64,000 nt of DNA from contig CM076660.1 of assembly GCA_038496675.1 (NCBI GenBank), positions 18,120,301 to 18,184,300 on the forward strand. The letters run 5' to 3'. The position numbers were made by a program, and so were the translations under genes. The notes beneath the pieces were generated by a model that saw only the letters and a program-made list of their open reading frames with translations, was not told the origin of the DNA and did not search any database. Shown one piece after another: positions 27,901 to 40,900 of the stretch. The stretch comes from Rachycentron canadum. Lineage: Eukaryota; Chordata; Actinopteri; Carangiformes; Rachycentridae. Positions within the stretch are counted from its first letter, which is position 1. The number at the start of each line of letters is the position of its first letter.

Positions 27901-30900
27901 GTGTCCATGGAGCCAAATGCTGACAATCAACTGGTTTAACTGCCCCCTAATGTCCAGTTTAAGGAGCCCATTAAACCCAGTGGGATTAGAGATTTGCCTG
28001 TAATCATCATGTTTGTGTGCCAGCATGCAGTTAGCTAATGCGAAAACTCTTTTCCCAGCCTGCAAACTCTACTTCAGGGGGATGAGGCGGCATTTCAGAC
28101 CCATATGAAACCCATATGAAACACCACATTTGATGACAAATGCTAAAAATAGGCCCAGCTTTCTCAGTGAGAAATGGTCTGAATAACTGGATGAGTTGTC
28201 AGATCAATAGTCTCAGGCGCTATGCTGCTCAGTGAACTTTGAGTCACCCTCACTTCATCTTAGGTTAGGTGTTTGATTGTCACACGGCACAAGTGTTGGT
28301 AAAACACGCAAAGCAGATCCTCTGTGATGGAAACATCTGACCAGATGAGATAAAACTGCTGACAAACACACAGTCTGATGATGTGTCTGATAGAAGCTGT
28401 ATAGCCTGTATAGACTGTCATAGCTCAAACTGTCATAAGCAGGCGTGTTTTTAGATTCATAGATACAATAAGAACACAGCTTTGATAAAACCATCACAGT
28501 CTGAATGAACCATAAAGTAATGGAGTTCATTCACAGATATTTCCATTCACCCTCATGAGAATATGATTCCCTCCCTGCTGTGCAAGTGTCCCTGGGTGTG
28601 AGCAGCACTGGTGAAAATTATACCACATTATAAAAATGTTGCTGTTTCAAGTAATCATTCTGCATTTGTTTCTTCAAGTTTATTTAAGAAAAACTGAAGG
28701 AATAGTTTTACAAAAATCCCTCTCCTCTCTAAGTGTAAATTTATAGATTTTATGTTTTTGAGCTATTCTTTAATGTGTAATTAGTTTTAATGTTCCAGGT
28801 GGTCAAGGTGGGTCTAATGACAAACTATTTTATGTCCTATTGTAGTTACAATCTAGAAATAAGTGTCATATTTTATCTGTTTTATATTTAGTGTATAACA
28901 ACAGTAAGTAATAAATGTAGAGCAGTGAAAAGTGCAATCCTTCCCTCTGAAATGTGTTGGAGTAGAAACATAAAGTACCATAAATTTAAAATTCTCAAGT
29001 AAAGTTTAAGTATCTTAAAATTGCACCTAAGTATGGAACAAAATACTTAGTTACTCTTCACCACTGCTTAAACCTAAAACCCAAATGGAATTGCAAATCC
29101 CAGTTCAGTTCAGGACAGTGGGGTCTAGCAACACAAAACCCTTAACAGAAGCTTTTCCCCATTGGTCTGGATTTAACTATAGAACCTGTGATCCCCTCTC
29201 ACAAAGGGCTTAGTAACATAGTGTGATTATTTGCGAGTATCAGGAATGCAATAAGAAGATTTGGCTACGAGGAGAGTTTCGGTCTGTGGCATAATCAGTC
29301 CCCGCCTGGAGTAACAGTTCTTGGTTTCAAGCTGTGAACCTTTATGTGTGTGCATTTTCTCCATGTGCACCATGTGCTAAGCCTCTTGTTGGATTCATTC
29401 ACAGAGTATTGAGCAGTTAACCTTAAAAAAAAGTTTACTTTTAGAACAACTGTGATTGCCCTACACTGTACCAGCTTAGGGGGTTGCATCATGAGGCATA
29501 CCAAGATTCAGAACAAATTTCCAAATATTTTATATGTCTGGTGTTTAAATTTCTCAGCAGAGATTTATGAGAATTCCTGATTGTTTCCTCATGACCTCAC
29601 TCCTTCTTCTGGTGAATTCCACTTCCTTCCTCTGGGATTTTCGCTTTTGAGAATGTAGGGACATTAACTGTATGCTTATTTTTGTGTGTGATGTATATTC
29701 TACACATCACTTACACTAAGTTGAGTTCCCTGCGCCAGAAAACATGTGACCATAGGCCTCTCTTGTGCCAAAATAAGGGAAAAGGTTACTGTCAGAGGAT
29801 GTGTTGAGCTCCATATATCTTGGAAAAGGTCAGGATGCTGCAGTGTTATGAAGCCTCTGTCCACATGGAAGTACAAGTACTCGCCTAAGATCCAGAGACA
29901 CTGACTGATCTGTCATACAGTGTGTAGCTCCAGGACAGCAAGGCACATCTGAAACACACCCACATTCAGGTTGTTCACTTTTTCTTTCCTTCTCTCTGAC
30001 ATGCTCATGTTCTGCTCTGATAAAGGTTAGTGAGTTTTATCAATACAGCCGCATTCACTTCGTGGTTCCCCCCTTCTCAGATGTGGACTAAGGTCAAAGA
30101 GGTAATAACTCAACACTAATTGGCTCTTTAGTATGGAGTCACCCAGTTGTAATTTATGTTGGCCTCTTCAGTCTACATAATTAATGGTCACCCTGAAAAG
30201 GCTGCTTCGACCATCTCTGTTCACTTTCCATCCTCTCTCTCATTTCCAAAGGGTGGAGTCAGAAAACAAGCTCATGTATCTTGCTCATCTGCCACAACAG
30301 AGCCAGAAAAGCTGCCGTGTGAGACGAGAACAAAGCCAGTGGGAGGGTTCAGGCCCGTGCCAGTTGTTATTACAGTCCTATTGTTTCCAGACCTTTTGCT
30401 CAAACAGCAGCCCAATTAAAGTCAAACAAAAAACAGGAGCTATTGTTAGCATGTCAGGAGGTTATTTAATGTTTAGGTGCAAATAGCTGCTGAGGGCACA
30501 GTAAATCTGTATGATTATAGTTGGCCTCACAGCCCGATGTCACACTCAGCCTGCTTACTGTGATCAATAAAGGAGTGTGGGAGAGATAAGTGGTCATGAT
30601 CATCACAAGGATAGGGTGAGATTAGATGTGTGATTGCTTGATCCCACCTTAGATAATGTTTTATATGAGGTGAAGTGGCTCTGCAAGTGCATGCTTTTCT
30701 GTTTTTTTGTTGTTAGTTTTTTTCACTGCATATAGGTGACATCGAATTGAGCTTACGTGCCCTAAGTCATGCGTCCAGAGTAGAGTCTGTGTGTGTATGT
30801 CTATAGACCTGTGGGTATATGTTGATGTGGGTATACTGTATGTCTACTATATGGATTTCGTGTCTGGACAGACTGACAGCTAATGGAGGAGGAAGAAAAG

Positions 30901-33900
30901 GGTAAAATGTTGCAAATGAAATGTATGTTAATCCCCATACACAAACACACAAAAGAGTAGGATGGCCGTGTTATCACCATGGAGAAGAGCCCTTGAACCC
31001 CTAAGGGAAAATGTGGTGTGTGAAGGGGTGTGTTTATCCACCATGCACAGGTCCTTAGAGCAGCTGAATACTTGACCTGTGTTAAACTCCCAGCGGAGGA
31101 TGAGACGTGAGCCCAGACAGACTCCGTCACACCTCAAATGTCAGATTCTGGGAAACACAGATCGATCAGTGAAGACCTTAAGCTGGCTCTGATTGACTCT
31201 GCCCTGTGGGAGAGACTGAAGGGGCCTCTCACCGGAAATTAGTATTCACATGGGACATTGTGCACGTCAGTGCTGGACAGGGCGCAGACTTGAAACACAA
31301 GACGGCTTTTATACAACTTCTGTTAGATTGGTTTTCCAGGCAGTTTGTGGCATCTGACTCTGAAGAGCATGCTGCTGTAGAGGCTACACTCAACCTGAAA
31401 CTGGATGATTTCTGTTTTCTCTGTGTAACTTTTTCCTGCTTTCTACCTCAAAGTCTTACAGCTTGAATGTATATTATCATACACTGTGCTTCCTTCTACA
31501 TTAACTGCAAAATTTGTACACAATTCGTATTCAGAAGTAAAATGTTGACTTGCTGTTGTTCCAGTTTTCCAAAAGTGGCCCTTTCTGTCCATGTTCAATG
31601 AGCAAAGGCTTCCTTGAATGTCTGGTGTGCTAGAAAACACTCTAACTTCCTACTGTATATTTATCAGGCTCTTTGATGTCTTAATTTAGGACAGCTCCGG
31701 GCAGTTTTTAACCTTTTTTTTTCTCAATTAACCAAAGAAGCCAAACAAAAATAAATCCACTGTTTGTTCAAGATGGGAACAATGAGCAAAGGGTCTGAAC
31801 GTTAGGCTCAGCTGGGCCTGACAGAGCACAGCTCATCCGGCCTTGTCTGGGAAATACACACACACGCACTCACAGCTATTGAAGAGACAGGAATGGACCC
31901 CCAGGCGAGTGTGGAGTGGAGGTCAGACATCGAGGAGGGGAAAAGAGTTGGAGTTCAAAGAGTAGTCTTTACTGTATGTTCTAATAATGGAGTATTGACT
32001 GTCATATCACTGTAAGTGAGATCATCAGTGTAAAATAACTTAATTCAGTTAATGTTAGTAGAGGGCGGCTAAATGCAGCTGTAAATGACTAATGAATATG
32101 TTAAAAGGTATTTTTTAATTCCTAAAATCATCAATAATTATAATTCCTAAATGCTGATCTGGGTAGAAATGTGAGAGTGAAAATCCTCTAAGCTGACCAG
32201 GCTTATGAAAAACATGAACAACCCTTAACACCTGGTAAGTGGCTGTGGTAAGGTTAAATTCAATTGCACTGACGGAGCAATGTCTCATTAAGTCAGATGG
32301 TGGAAATCCCACACAGAGAAAAGTCCAGAAAAAACAACAACAAAAAAAATCACAAATGGATATATAATAGAGAGTAGAGTAGTAGACATATCATAGAACT
32401 CAAATCAGTGGTACAGCTGATTGTGCTGATTTGAATCTGAAGAATAGTCCAATCAAACAGTGGGTACCTGGTGGTTCACCTGGTAGAGCTTGTTTCAGTA
32501 AGGCTCAGTCCTAACCACAGTGGCCTGTGTTTGAGTCTGACTTTTGTGTTCAGCAGAATAACTGACACCACACATGCTTTTTTCTAAAGTAACTTAGGGA
32601 AACTGAACTCAAACTATAAGGCAGAAAGAACTTGATTTCATCCAAAAAACAACTATAATTGGACAAGGGCATTCAATTCTCCTCAGCCTTGACCTTGTCC
32701 TCTGTATAGAATGAGTCCATTAAATTGTATGTCGAGATCAGTTGAGTCTAGGGACAGCAGCTCCGTGTGTCCATCAGGGTGTTCTCCCCCTCTCTGCCCT
32801 TTCCTCTGTTGTTCTTTGTTCCTCCATTTTTTCCCAATGTTTTATTTTTGTTTTTAAATTGTACAAAGAAACAGAACAAAATAATTAACCCATTCAAACT
32901 GATGAACCGAACAAATGGCCTCAGAAAAAGAGAAGAAAACCATACATGCATTAAGACAACAACCCTGGCCTCACCCAAGTGGGAAAGGAATGGGTCCCAA
33001 ATAGATTAGAATTTTTGAGTTGTTTCTCAAGACTCTTAGTTTTTGCATCTATATGAGACATGTCATGTCAGCCATCCACCGGAGAGGAGAGGGTGATTTC
33101 CACTCCCTCTGTCTTTTGGCTACAGGGTTTTTGTTTTGAGTTTTTCCTCAGTCGATGTGAGGGTCTAAGGGCAGAGGATGTTGTTATGATGCTATGTAAA
33201 GCCCTTTGAGACAAATTCTTTGTAAAAATGGGCTATACAAATAAAATTGCCTTGCCTTGCCTACAGTCATTCCCAATGTCAAAGACTGTTGCATGGCTGC
33301 AGGGAGGTGCACATAGGGAGGGGCCTTTTGTAGGCCTTTGAGTACCAGTCAAATATTTTGAACCAAAATCTAGTCAGTGGAGGGCAGCACCAAAAAGAGT
33401 GAGACAGAGTATCAGACAAGTATCTTGAGTTTGCAGTAATGAAGACAATGAACAACTTCAAATTAGAATCAGTTGGTGTCCGCTGTTAACAGAACAGGCC
33501 TGGATCATAGATGAAACCTTGTCCCATTCTGCATCAGACAGTCCAATGCCCAGCTCCCCCTTCCAAGCCTCCCTGATAATCGCTGTTGTGACATTATTGC
33601 AACCTTTGTTCTTCCATTTTTAACTTGGTTTTATCATTTTTGTTTCATTCAGTTGAGGTGAGGTAGAGTGACTTTGTGACAGGACATAAACTGAGACGAG
33701 CTCATCAGTCACTCGACTGTCTCAATCTTGCTGTTGCCTGCTTTCACTCTTTAGACTGATATCTTTTTAATAAGCTGTGTGTGTCTGTGCGTGCATGTCA
33801 CAGTTGTCGTCCATCCCCAGCTGCTTGCTGTATGTTGCATTGAGGATTGGTGTTTTACATTCTTGATCTATAAATAAGAGCTCAATATTACAACAATGGC

Positions 33901-34821
33901 ACATTGACAACTGGGTACCAAGTGTCATTAAAGCAGGAGAGTGGAGATGCTTAAATTCCTGCTACTGACTTGAAATCAATACAGCAGCATTAACATGTGG
34001 CAGCAGAGAGAGCACACGCACACACACCTTGTATTGATGCATAGTGTTAGGCTGCTGTGTGTGGTGTTCAGGGTCTGCTGTGAATTCCATTTCTGAATGG
34101 TTTACAGCTGAGGATATGTTGTCCAGGCGGGATACAACATGTTCTTGGCTTTAATTTCCTCTGCAACTTAAATTATACATCATTTAGTTTATCAACAGAA
34201 AAACAATCAATGACATATTAAAAATGAAAATATCACATCGGAGCAATGAAAACTGTCTACCACATTTACTTTTGGAGCAGGTTCTACAGAAGCAGCAAAT
34301 ATTTTGCTCCCTGCTTTTATGTGACACTAACATGATGTTTTATAAGCTGGGGCTTTTTGTTAAGTGTGCACCATTAAAAGCTTCAGGTCCAGGGTCTTTA
34401 TCACCCACAGTTTGATACTTATTTTCTCATATATCTTTTCACTTGGAGTCAGAACAAAGCAACGACACACAGATCAGCTTTTCCCTTTTTTTCTCTGCTC
34501 AGTCCTCTCTCTGTTCAATCCCCTGCTTCTCTCTCATACTCTCTTTCTCTGAACCCTGAAAAGCGACGGCTCTGCCTTTTGTGCCGAGCGAGACGCTTCC
34601 TGTCGCTTGATGCTGTGTTTGCTTTTCTGAGCCGGCTCCCAGAGAGCTGTTGTTGTCCGCTGCTGTTTTAGCATTCATGCTTCTCCCTCTTTTTCTGCCC
34701 TGAGCGAACTCCACCAGCCAACCCCCTTCCTCTCCCACTCCCACCCTGAACTCGAACATAGCTACCATCCCTGGCCTGGTCTAAGACATGTGTTCTCCTC
34801 AGTCCACCCCAACACCACACG

Positions 34822-34917
<96 letters not shown>

Positions 34918-37900
34918 CCTCCACAACTTGTTTTATCATCTTATTTGTCATTGTCTATCGTGGTCTCAGACTCTGTGGGGTCCGACTAACCCACTATCAC
35001 TCCCTCTGTATGTGTGTGTGTATGTCTGAGCCAGCTAAGAGAGAGAAGGGGGAGGTATGAGAGGAATGTGGGCTGACACGACTACACAGGTCTACCCTCC
35101 AGACATAATAGACAGGCAGTGACTGATGGAGCGAAGACTCATACATTCAAAAACTCACTAAGAATAATTAGATTGACCCAGTCCTATTTGCGGAACTCAT
35201 GTTAGTTAATGTGTAATATAATGTAATTATGTCATGTATGTTAACTAATCCTTAAGAAATATGTGGTGATATAAATAAGTGGTGATCAAAGTATATAATT
35301 AGTTAGGGAGTTTTTTATATGATTGATTGGCAATAAATAATATGACTGTTTAGGTGATACTTGATCATTAAGCCTGATGCTGGGATGATGTATTGTTTTG
35401 GCTTCATTCAGATGAGACAGATCCCAAGATGCCTCAAGTTGGATAGTAATGATTGACTGAACTTTTCTAAAATATATTGTATAGATTAGATAGCATTTAA
35501 ACAAATCCGTTTTAGGTACATAGATGCTCACTTGCTGTAAGGGATATTCAGACCTGTTAAATATTTGTTGTCACTCTGGACCAAAGATTTTTAGACTCAT
35601 CAGCAGACAAAGTAGCTCTGATTTACAATAAGTGTTTTTCATGTTAGCAGCTGCCCTCAGATGGATAGTCTGTTTATTGCCATTATTTATCTCTCTCTCT
35701 TCTCTCTCTCTTTTAACCATCCCTCCCACGCATTCTCTCTGTCTGTCGATGAGGTGGACTGACTGACAGTCTGACATCCATAGAGCCACGCCACTACATC
35801 ACTGAAAAGTAGATTAAAATAATTGAGGGATCACACACACCTATCAGCCATAACATTATGACCACTGCTAGGAAGTTATTAACATTACTTATCTGGTTCC
35901 AAACTGCTAACATCTTGATGCCATTTACCACAGCTCACATTCAGAGGTGTATTGGAGCCTTGACAGGTCAGGGCTGTTTTGGTGGTAAAAGGGGGACCTA
36001 CACAATATTAGGCAGGTGGTCATAATGTTATGGCTGATCAGTGTGTAGTCAAAGCCAAATTTTCATACCAGTGAGCAGTGATGACAATTGCAACCACCAG
36101 GTTAACCCAGTGTGAGACTGATGTAATCTGGCAGTGACATTGAACCAATGTCACATTTTAGGTTTTTGAGCTTGCTCTCTGTGGTTGATCTGCCTCTGAC
36201 CTTGAAGCCACATCTAATAATAAGATGAGATAACTAGCATTCATATAAGGCCAATGCAGACAAGTGAAAGCAATAACAAATTTGTCAACAGCTCTTTGTG
36301 GCTCCAGGGATATTCATTATTGCAGTGACTTAATGCTGTGATTTTTAATTCTTGTCCTCAGGACCCAGAGTTCAGCTGTTTTTCTGTCCTATCAGGTGGT
36401 TAATTACATTCACTTGGTGTGGACATGTATGGATCAGTCACTGATTAGATTTATAGAATGAAAACCGGCAGGTTGGTTGACTGTGGTCCTTGGGGTGAAG
36501 ATTGAAGTGCAACAGTAAACAAACACATGACAGCATGTCCAATCTTAAGCATCTGACTGGAGCGAATGCTGTGTGTACAAACATGCTGATGTACCCAAAG
36601 ATACTTAATACAGTGCTTTATCCCAAACAATTCAATCTTTCTGTTCCCTTTCTAAGTTTTAAACAGCTGCATATTTAACTTTGTTGTTGCTTTATCTCTT
36701 TCTGCTTTTTGTAGTACAGTAACAGCACAGCAGGGTGTCCTGTCTCATGTGGAAGGGACATAACTTTGTTCCCAGCTGGGGTCGTACCACACACAACCAC
36801 AGGAAATACTTTCTGCACCTATATATCTGGAAAATTAACAATGGAGCAGTTTTAAGTAGTCAGGAAAGTTCTTCAGTAACAAACTGTGTCACAATCAGAC
36901 TGATTTACTAGTCTAGTAAAGTGTAATATGTCATATTTAGCCAACTATGACCTAGAGGGATAACAATGTCTACCAGTTTGGTCCAGACTGAAATATCTCG
37001 ACAGCTGCTGAATGGATTTCCATGAAATTCTGAAGATACATTCATGGTGTCCAGAGGATATACTCTGATGACTTTGGCGCTTTGAAACTGCCAGTATGCT
37101 TTTTAACAGGCATTGGATTGGGGGTTGAATGGTCTCCTGTAACTGTCTGAAACCTAACATTCACAGTCTCTTTTCACTGTGGTTGACCAGCACTGTGAAA
37201 ATGAGATACGAGCCAGCGTTTGAACTTTTCTTTTTTTTGTTCTCTTTTCAGCTTTGGCCATTTGGGTCAGGTTTGAGCATTTCACAGCTTTCCCTTATCA
37301 GCCATCGCAAAATTGACATTTTTCTGTCTTTTTTTAGTGAAATGTCTCAACAACTATTGGATAGTTTGACATGAAATTTTGCCCAGACATTAATGATGCC
37401 CAGAGGATGAACTGTCATCAATTTTGTGACTATGACTTTTAACCTAGCACCATCATCAGGTCAAAATATTATTATATGTCCAACACTTTGTGACTTGATA
37501 CCTTCACACAAATGATATGTATATACTTGTCTTGATATTTTTAAAGTAGAGGTGTTAAAGTTAAATATTGTAGCTTCAGTTTTTGTGACAGTGTTTCCAC
37601 CTGTACTTGATGGACCTGGATCAAAATATTGTAACTTTCCCAAGTTCTGTGTGTGAATGGATGAAAGTGTATGAGGTGTATAGAGGCCTACAAGCCTCAA
37701 AGACATAAACCCATGACTCAGGAGTCTCTATGGCTGTGAGCCCCAAAGCTCATGAGAGGAAGACACTGGAAATAACTTATCTATCCAACAGGGAGCCTGA
37801 AACACCAAACAATGGCCTGGAGGAAGTTTTTCCTCTGAGCTTTCTACTCTTATCGGACCTTGAATATGTTGCATACAGTGTATGAGGTGACGATGCTCTG

Positions 37901-40900
37901 TGAAACACACACACAAAAGCACAGCAGACTGGACGTGCTGCTATGCACGTTCATCATCCAGAGGAGAGATCAGAGAGAGTATCGCAGGCTTAAAGGGGAT
38001 CTAGCAAGATCTTTCTAACATCCTCCAAAGGAAACACGACCAAGCATTCTGTCTGAAAGACGGCAGCTAATGAGTTTAAATTTTAATATTTATTTTGTTT
38101 CCTGTGGTTCTATGACCTAATGGCTTTTTTCATGGCTTGCTCACATGGACAAGATGCTATTAGCTCCCCCAGCCAAAATATGGGCATTTTCAGCTCATTA
38201 TCACTGTGCAAAATTGACTTTGGTTTGTTTGTAACTTCTGTGATTTATTTTATTTGCTCTTTGCCTCTGTCTACAGAATATAGATGTGACCAACTTCAGT
38301 AGCAGTTGGAGTGATGGCTTGGCTTTCTGTGCCCTCCTACACACATATCTTCCTGCCCACATCCCGTACCAGGAACTCATCAGTCAAGATAAGGTAGAAA
38401 ACTACAGGAAGACTATGCACACAACGCATGCAAGGCACACAATGCACACACATACATACACACAAACACACGCTTACAGTGTACTATACCAATTTTAGCA
38501 TTCAGTCTCAACAGGTAGGTGAGTGCCTCATCAGCAGTTAATCAAATTAAGCACATTGACCTGATCAGATATCAATGTATTTATAGAGAGAGGACAAACA
38601 TGCAACATATTTTTCCTGTCCTCAGACTCTTATTACCTCTGACCGTTATCCACATGCCGACACACTTGTATACTTGGATTGGACTTCTCATCACTGGATC
38701 ATGACCCACACCAGTTCATGCGTGCATCCATATAAAAGCAAGTCTGTTGTTTTGTGTCAGGTTGTACCAGCACAAAAAGGCAAAGCGTACAACATTTTTA
38801 ACTGAATACTTTTTTGAAAAGATCCTTTGCTGTATCTGAGGTTGAGTTAAAACAACAGCTGACTTCATGAGGAAATGTATCTTTCAGAACTGAGAGGAAG
38901 ACATTGAATTTCTTTAATGGGGTGAATGCAGCAGCTTGGTGGAGTATTTGCCTCCATTTTATGAAATTTCAAAAAGATTCGTTTTTCTAAAGTACATCAC
39001 AACTTCACTATTTGAGTATGAATGTGTCTTCTCTGGTTTGGAAGCAGCACAAACAAACTGCACGCTCAACTTCCTGTTGTCTTCTCCCGTACTTGTAGAA
39101 CTGTGTCTCCAGAAAAGACCACGCATTAATGCACAATAAGTTGTTTGTTGAAAATGTAAACCTGTAAACTGTGAAAATGGTCGGCTTATACAGTGTAGGT
39201 CTGAAAGATCCATGTTTGCCAAGAGGCAAATAAAAACCCCTGTAATGTTTTGAAACCAATCTGCCAGGAGTCATTTTTTCCACCATTAAGCTGCACATTA
39301 CAGGCTTCCTTTATGAAGTTGTATACATTTTATAGGTCTGCCATATTGTATACAGCAAGAAAAGACAGCCTGGTGATGGATTATGACCATAGCATTTGTG
39401 CAGTCATACTGTAAGTGATCCTGAGCACAGGGCAGCAGCTATAGCTCGGCGTTGACAGCGCTGTAATGTGGCCTTGCAGGTGGTATACGCAGTCACTTTG
39501 CAAACAATATGATTCATCTCTGGGGACTGCAGGGCTTTCATCCTGCTGCCACCTTAAAGCAACAGCCAAACACCTCTGACCAGGCCCGACACATCCTACG
39601 TGACAAATTAGACATGTAGGCGTGTGCGCACAGTCGTGTTGGTGTGAATGTGTAGCATTAAGCTGATGACAGAGACATGGCGCAGCCCATCTCTCTGAAT
39701 AATTCAATAGATGTGTGTTGGCTTTAATAATTCTTGCTGAGTGACTTTCCCCTGAGGCGCAAACACCCAACCTCTCCCTGATATAATCTGTCCTTCCAGT
39801 GATCCCATTACTGCCCTCCTTTGCTGTTTACCATAGATGTTATATGAAAACAATGTTGTAGGTGGATTTGTATGTATCAGGTAAAACAGGAAGAACGTCC
39901 TCTTTCACACAGCAGTCTACAGCTACACAGCTAATTAATAAAAATCCTAATTGTATTAATTCATTAATGCAGCTGATGTCTACAGGCCGTTAATATGATG
40001 GAGTGGTTGTGAATAGGCAACTTGCAGTCATAATTACACAGGCAGGAAAAGCTATGTCTGTGCTTACACATGAGGACAGTTTGTATTTGACTCTAAAGTT
40101 GTGATTCATCTCTTGAGCATTTGTGGAAGAGTGGAGCAATTGCACCAAACTCCAGAATTTCCTGAGGGGAATAAGACCAAAACTGCAGGGATTTCATTCA
40201 TGGAGATGTTGATTAGACTCAGGCAAGTCTGTTTTTACAGAGACTTGGTCCAGTATAGCTTTACAGATATCAAATAAACATCAGGGTTATTATAATACAC
40301 AGAAATGCTCAAACAAACAAGCAAAGGCTTTACATACATTTTAGACTGTCTCTTGGGTGTTTGTATGGGTTTATAAATGTGTTTGTGGGCTTATTGTTGT
40401 CGTTTAAACCTCCATGTGTGGCGTTGCGGGATGACGTTGTGCAGGGAGTTTCAGCGTCTCAGCACCCAACAGTTTGTTTTTCTTCAGGTCCGGAATCTGA
40501 CCCTGGCTTTCCAGGCCGCCGAGAGCATTGGCATCAAACCCTCCCTGGTGAGTTGAGCTGCCACATACATCTCACACACAAACACATGCAGATAAGACAA
40601 AGGGCCCATTTGATTAGACAAATTAGAAACAGTACACTATGATTTGCTTAACTTTCAGGATGTGATTCAGAACAGGCGTCACAAACAGACACTCAGCTCT
40701 GGGCAATAGAAATCTACCACAATTTACTTAAAGAGAAAAACTAACTATCATGATTCTGACTTGATAATATGACTTTGATGACATTAGTTGGTCTGTGAAA
40801 ACATTAGCTGCTGTCGTCAGACATGGAGGAGTAGCAACAGCTGCTCCGCTCAAGTGTTTAAAATTCATTGTTTTGCTATGACCTAAACAAAGTCACTGTC

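Larger units (their letters stand above)
27432..38276 (+). other. specc1: specc1 intron 10 (10.8 kb), splits the CH domain
   Basis: The second-longest intron of the gene and the richest in mobile-element debris: a dispersed repeat (28915-29069), a tRNA-derived head (32461-32560), a SINE-like tail (33124-33262), a LINE fragment (33279-33600), a compound CA/CT microsatellite (34825-34914), a MITE (35832-36047) and a pair of diverged dispersed repeats (36940-37470). No additional exon is required, since exon 11 continues exon 10 exactly as in other cytospins. Confidence 0.75.

Noticed and set aside
32461..32560. tRNA gene
   Set aside because: Only A-box- and B-box-like motifs remain, without a foldable cloverleaf. 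It is a SINE head fragment.
34668..35060. His-Thr and Cys-Val frames on both strands
   Set aside because: They are translations of the compound CA/CT microsatellite.
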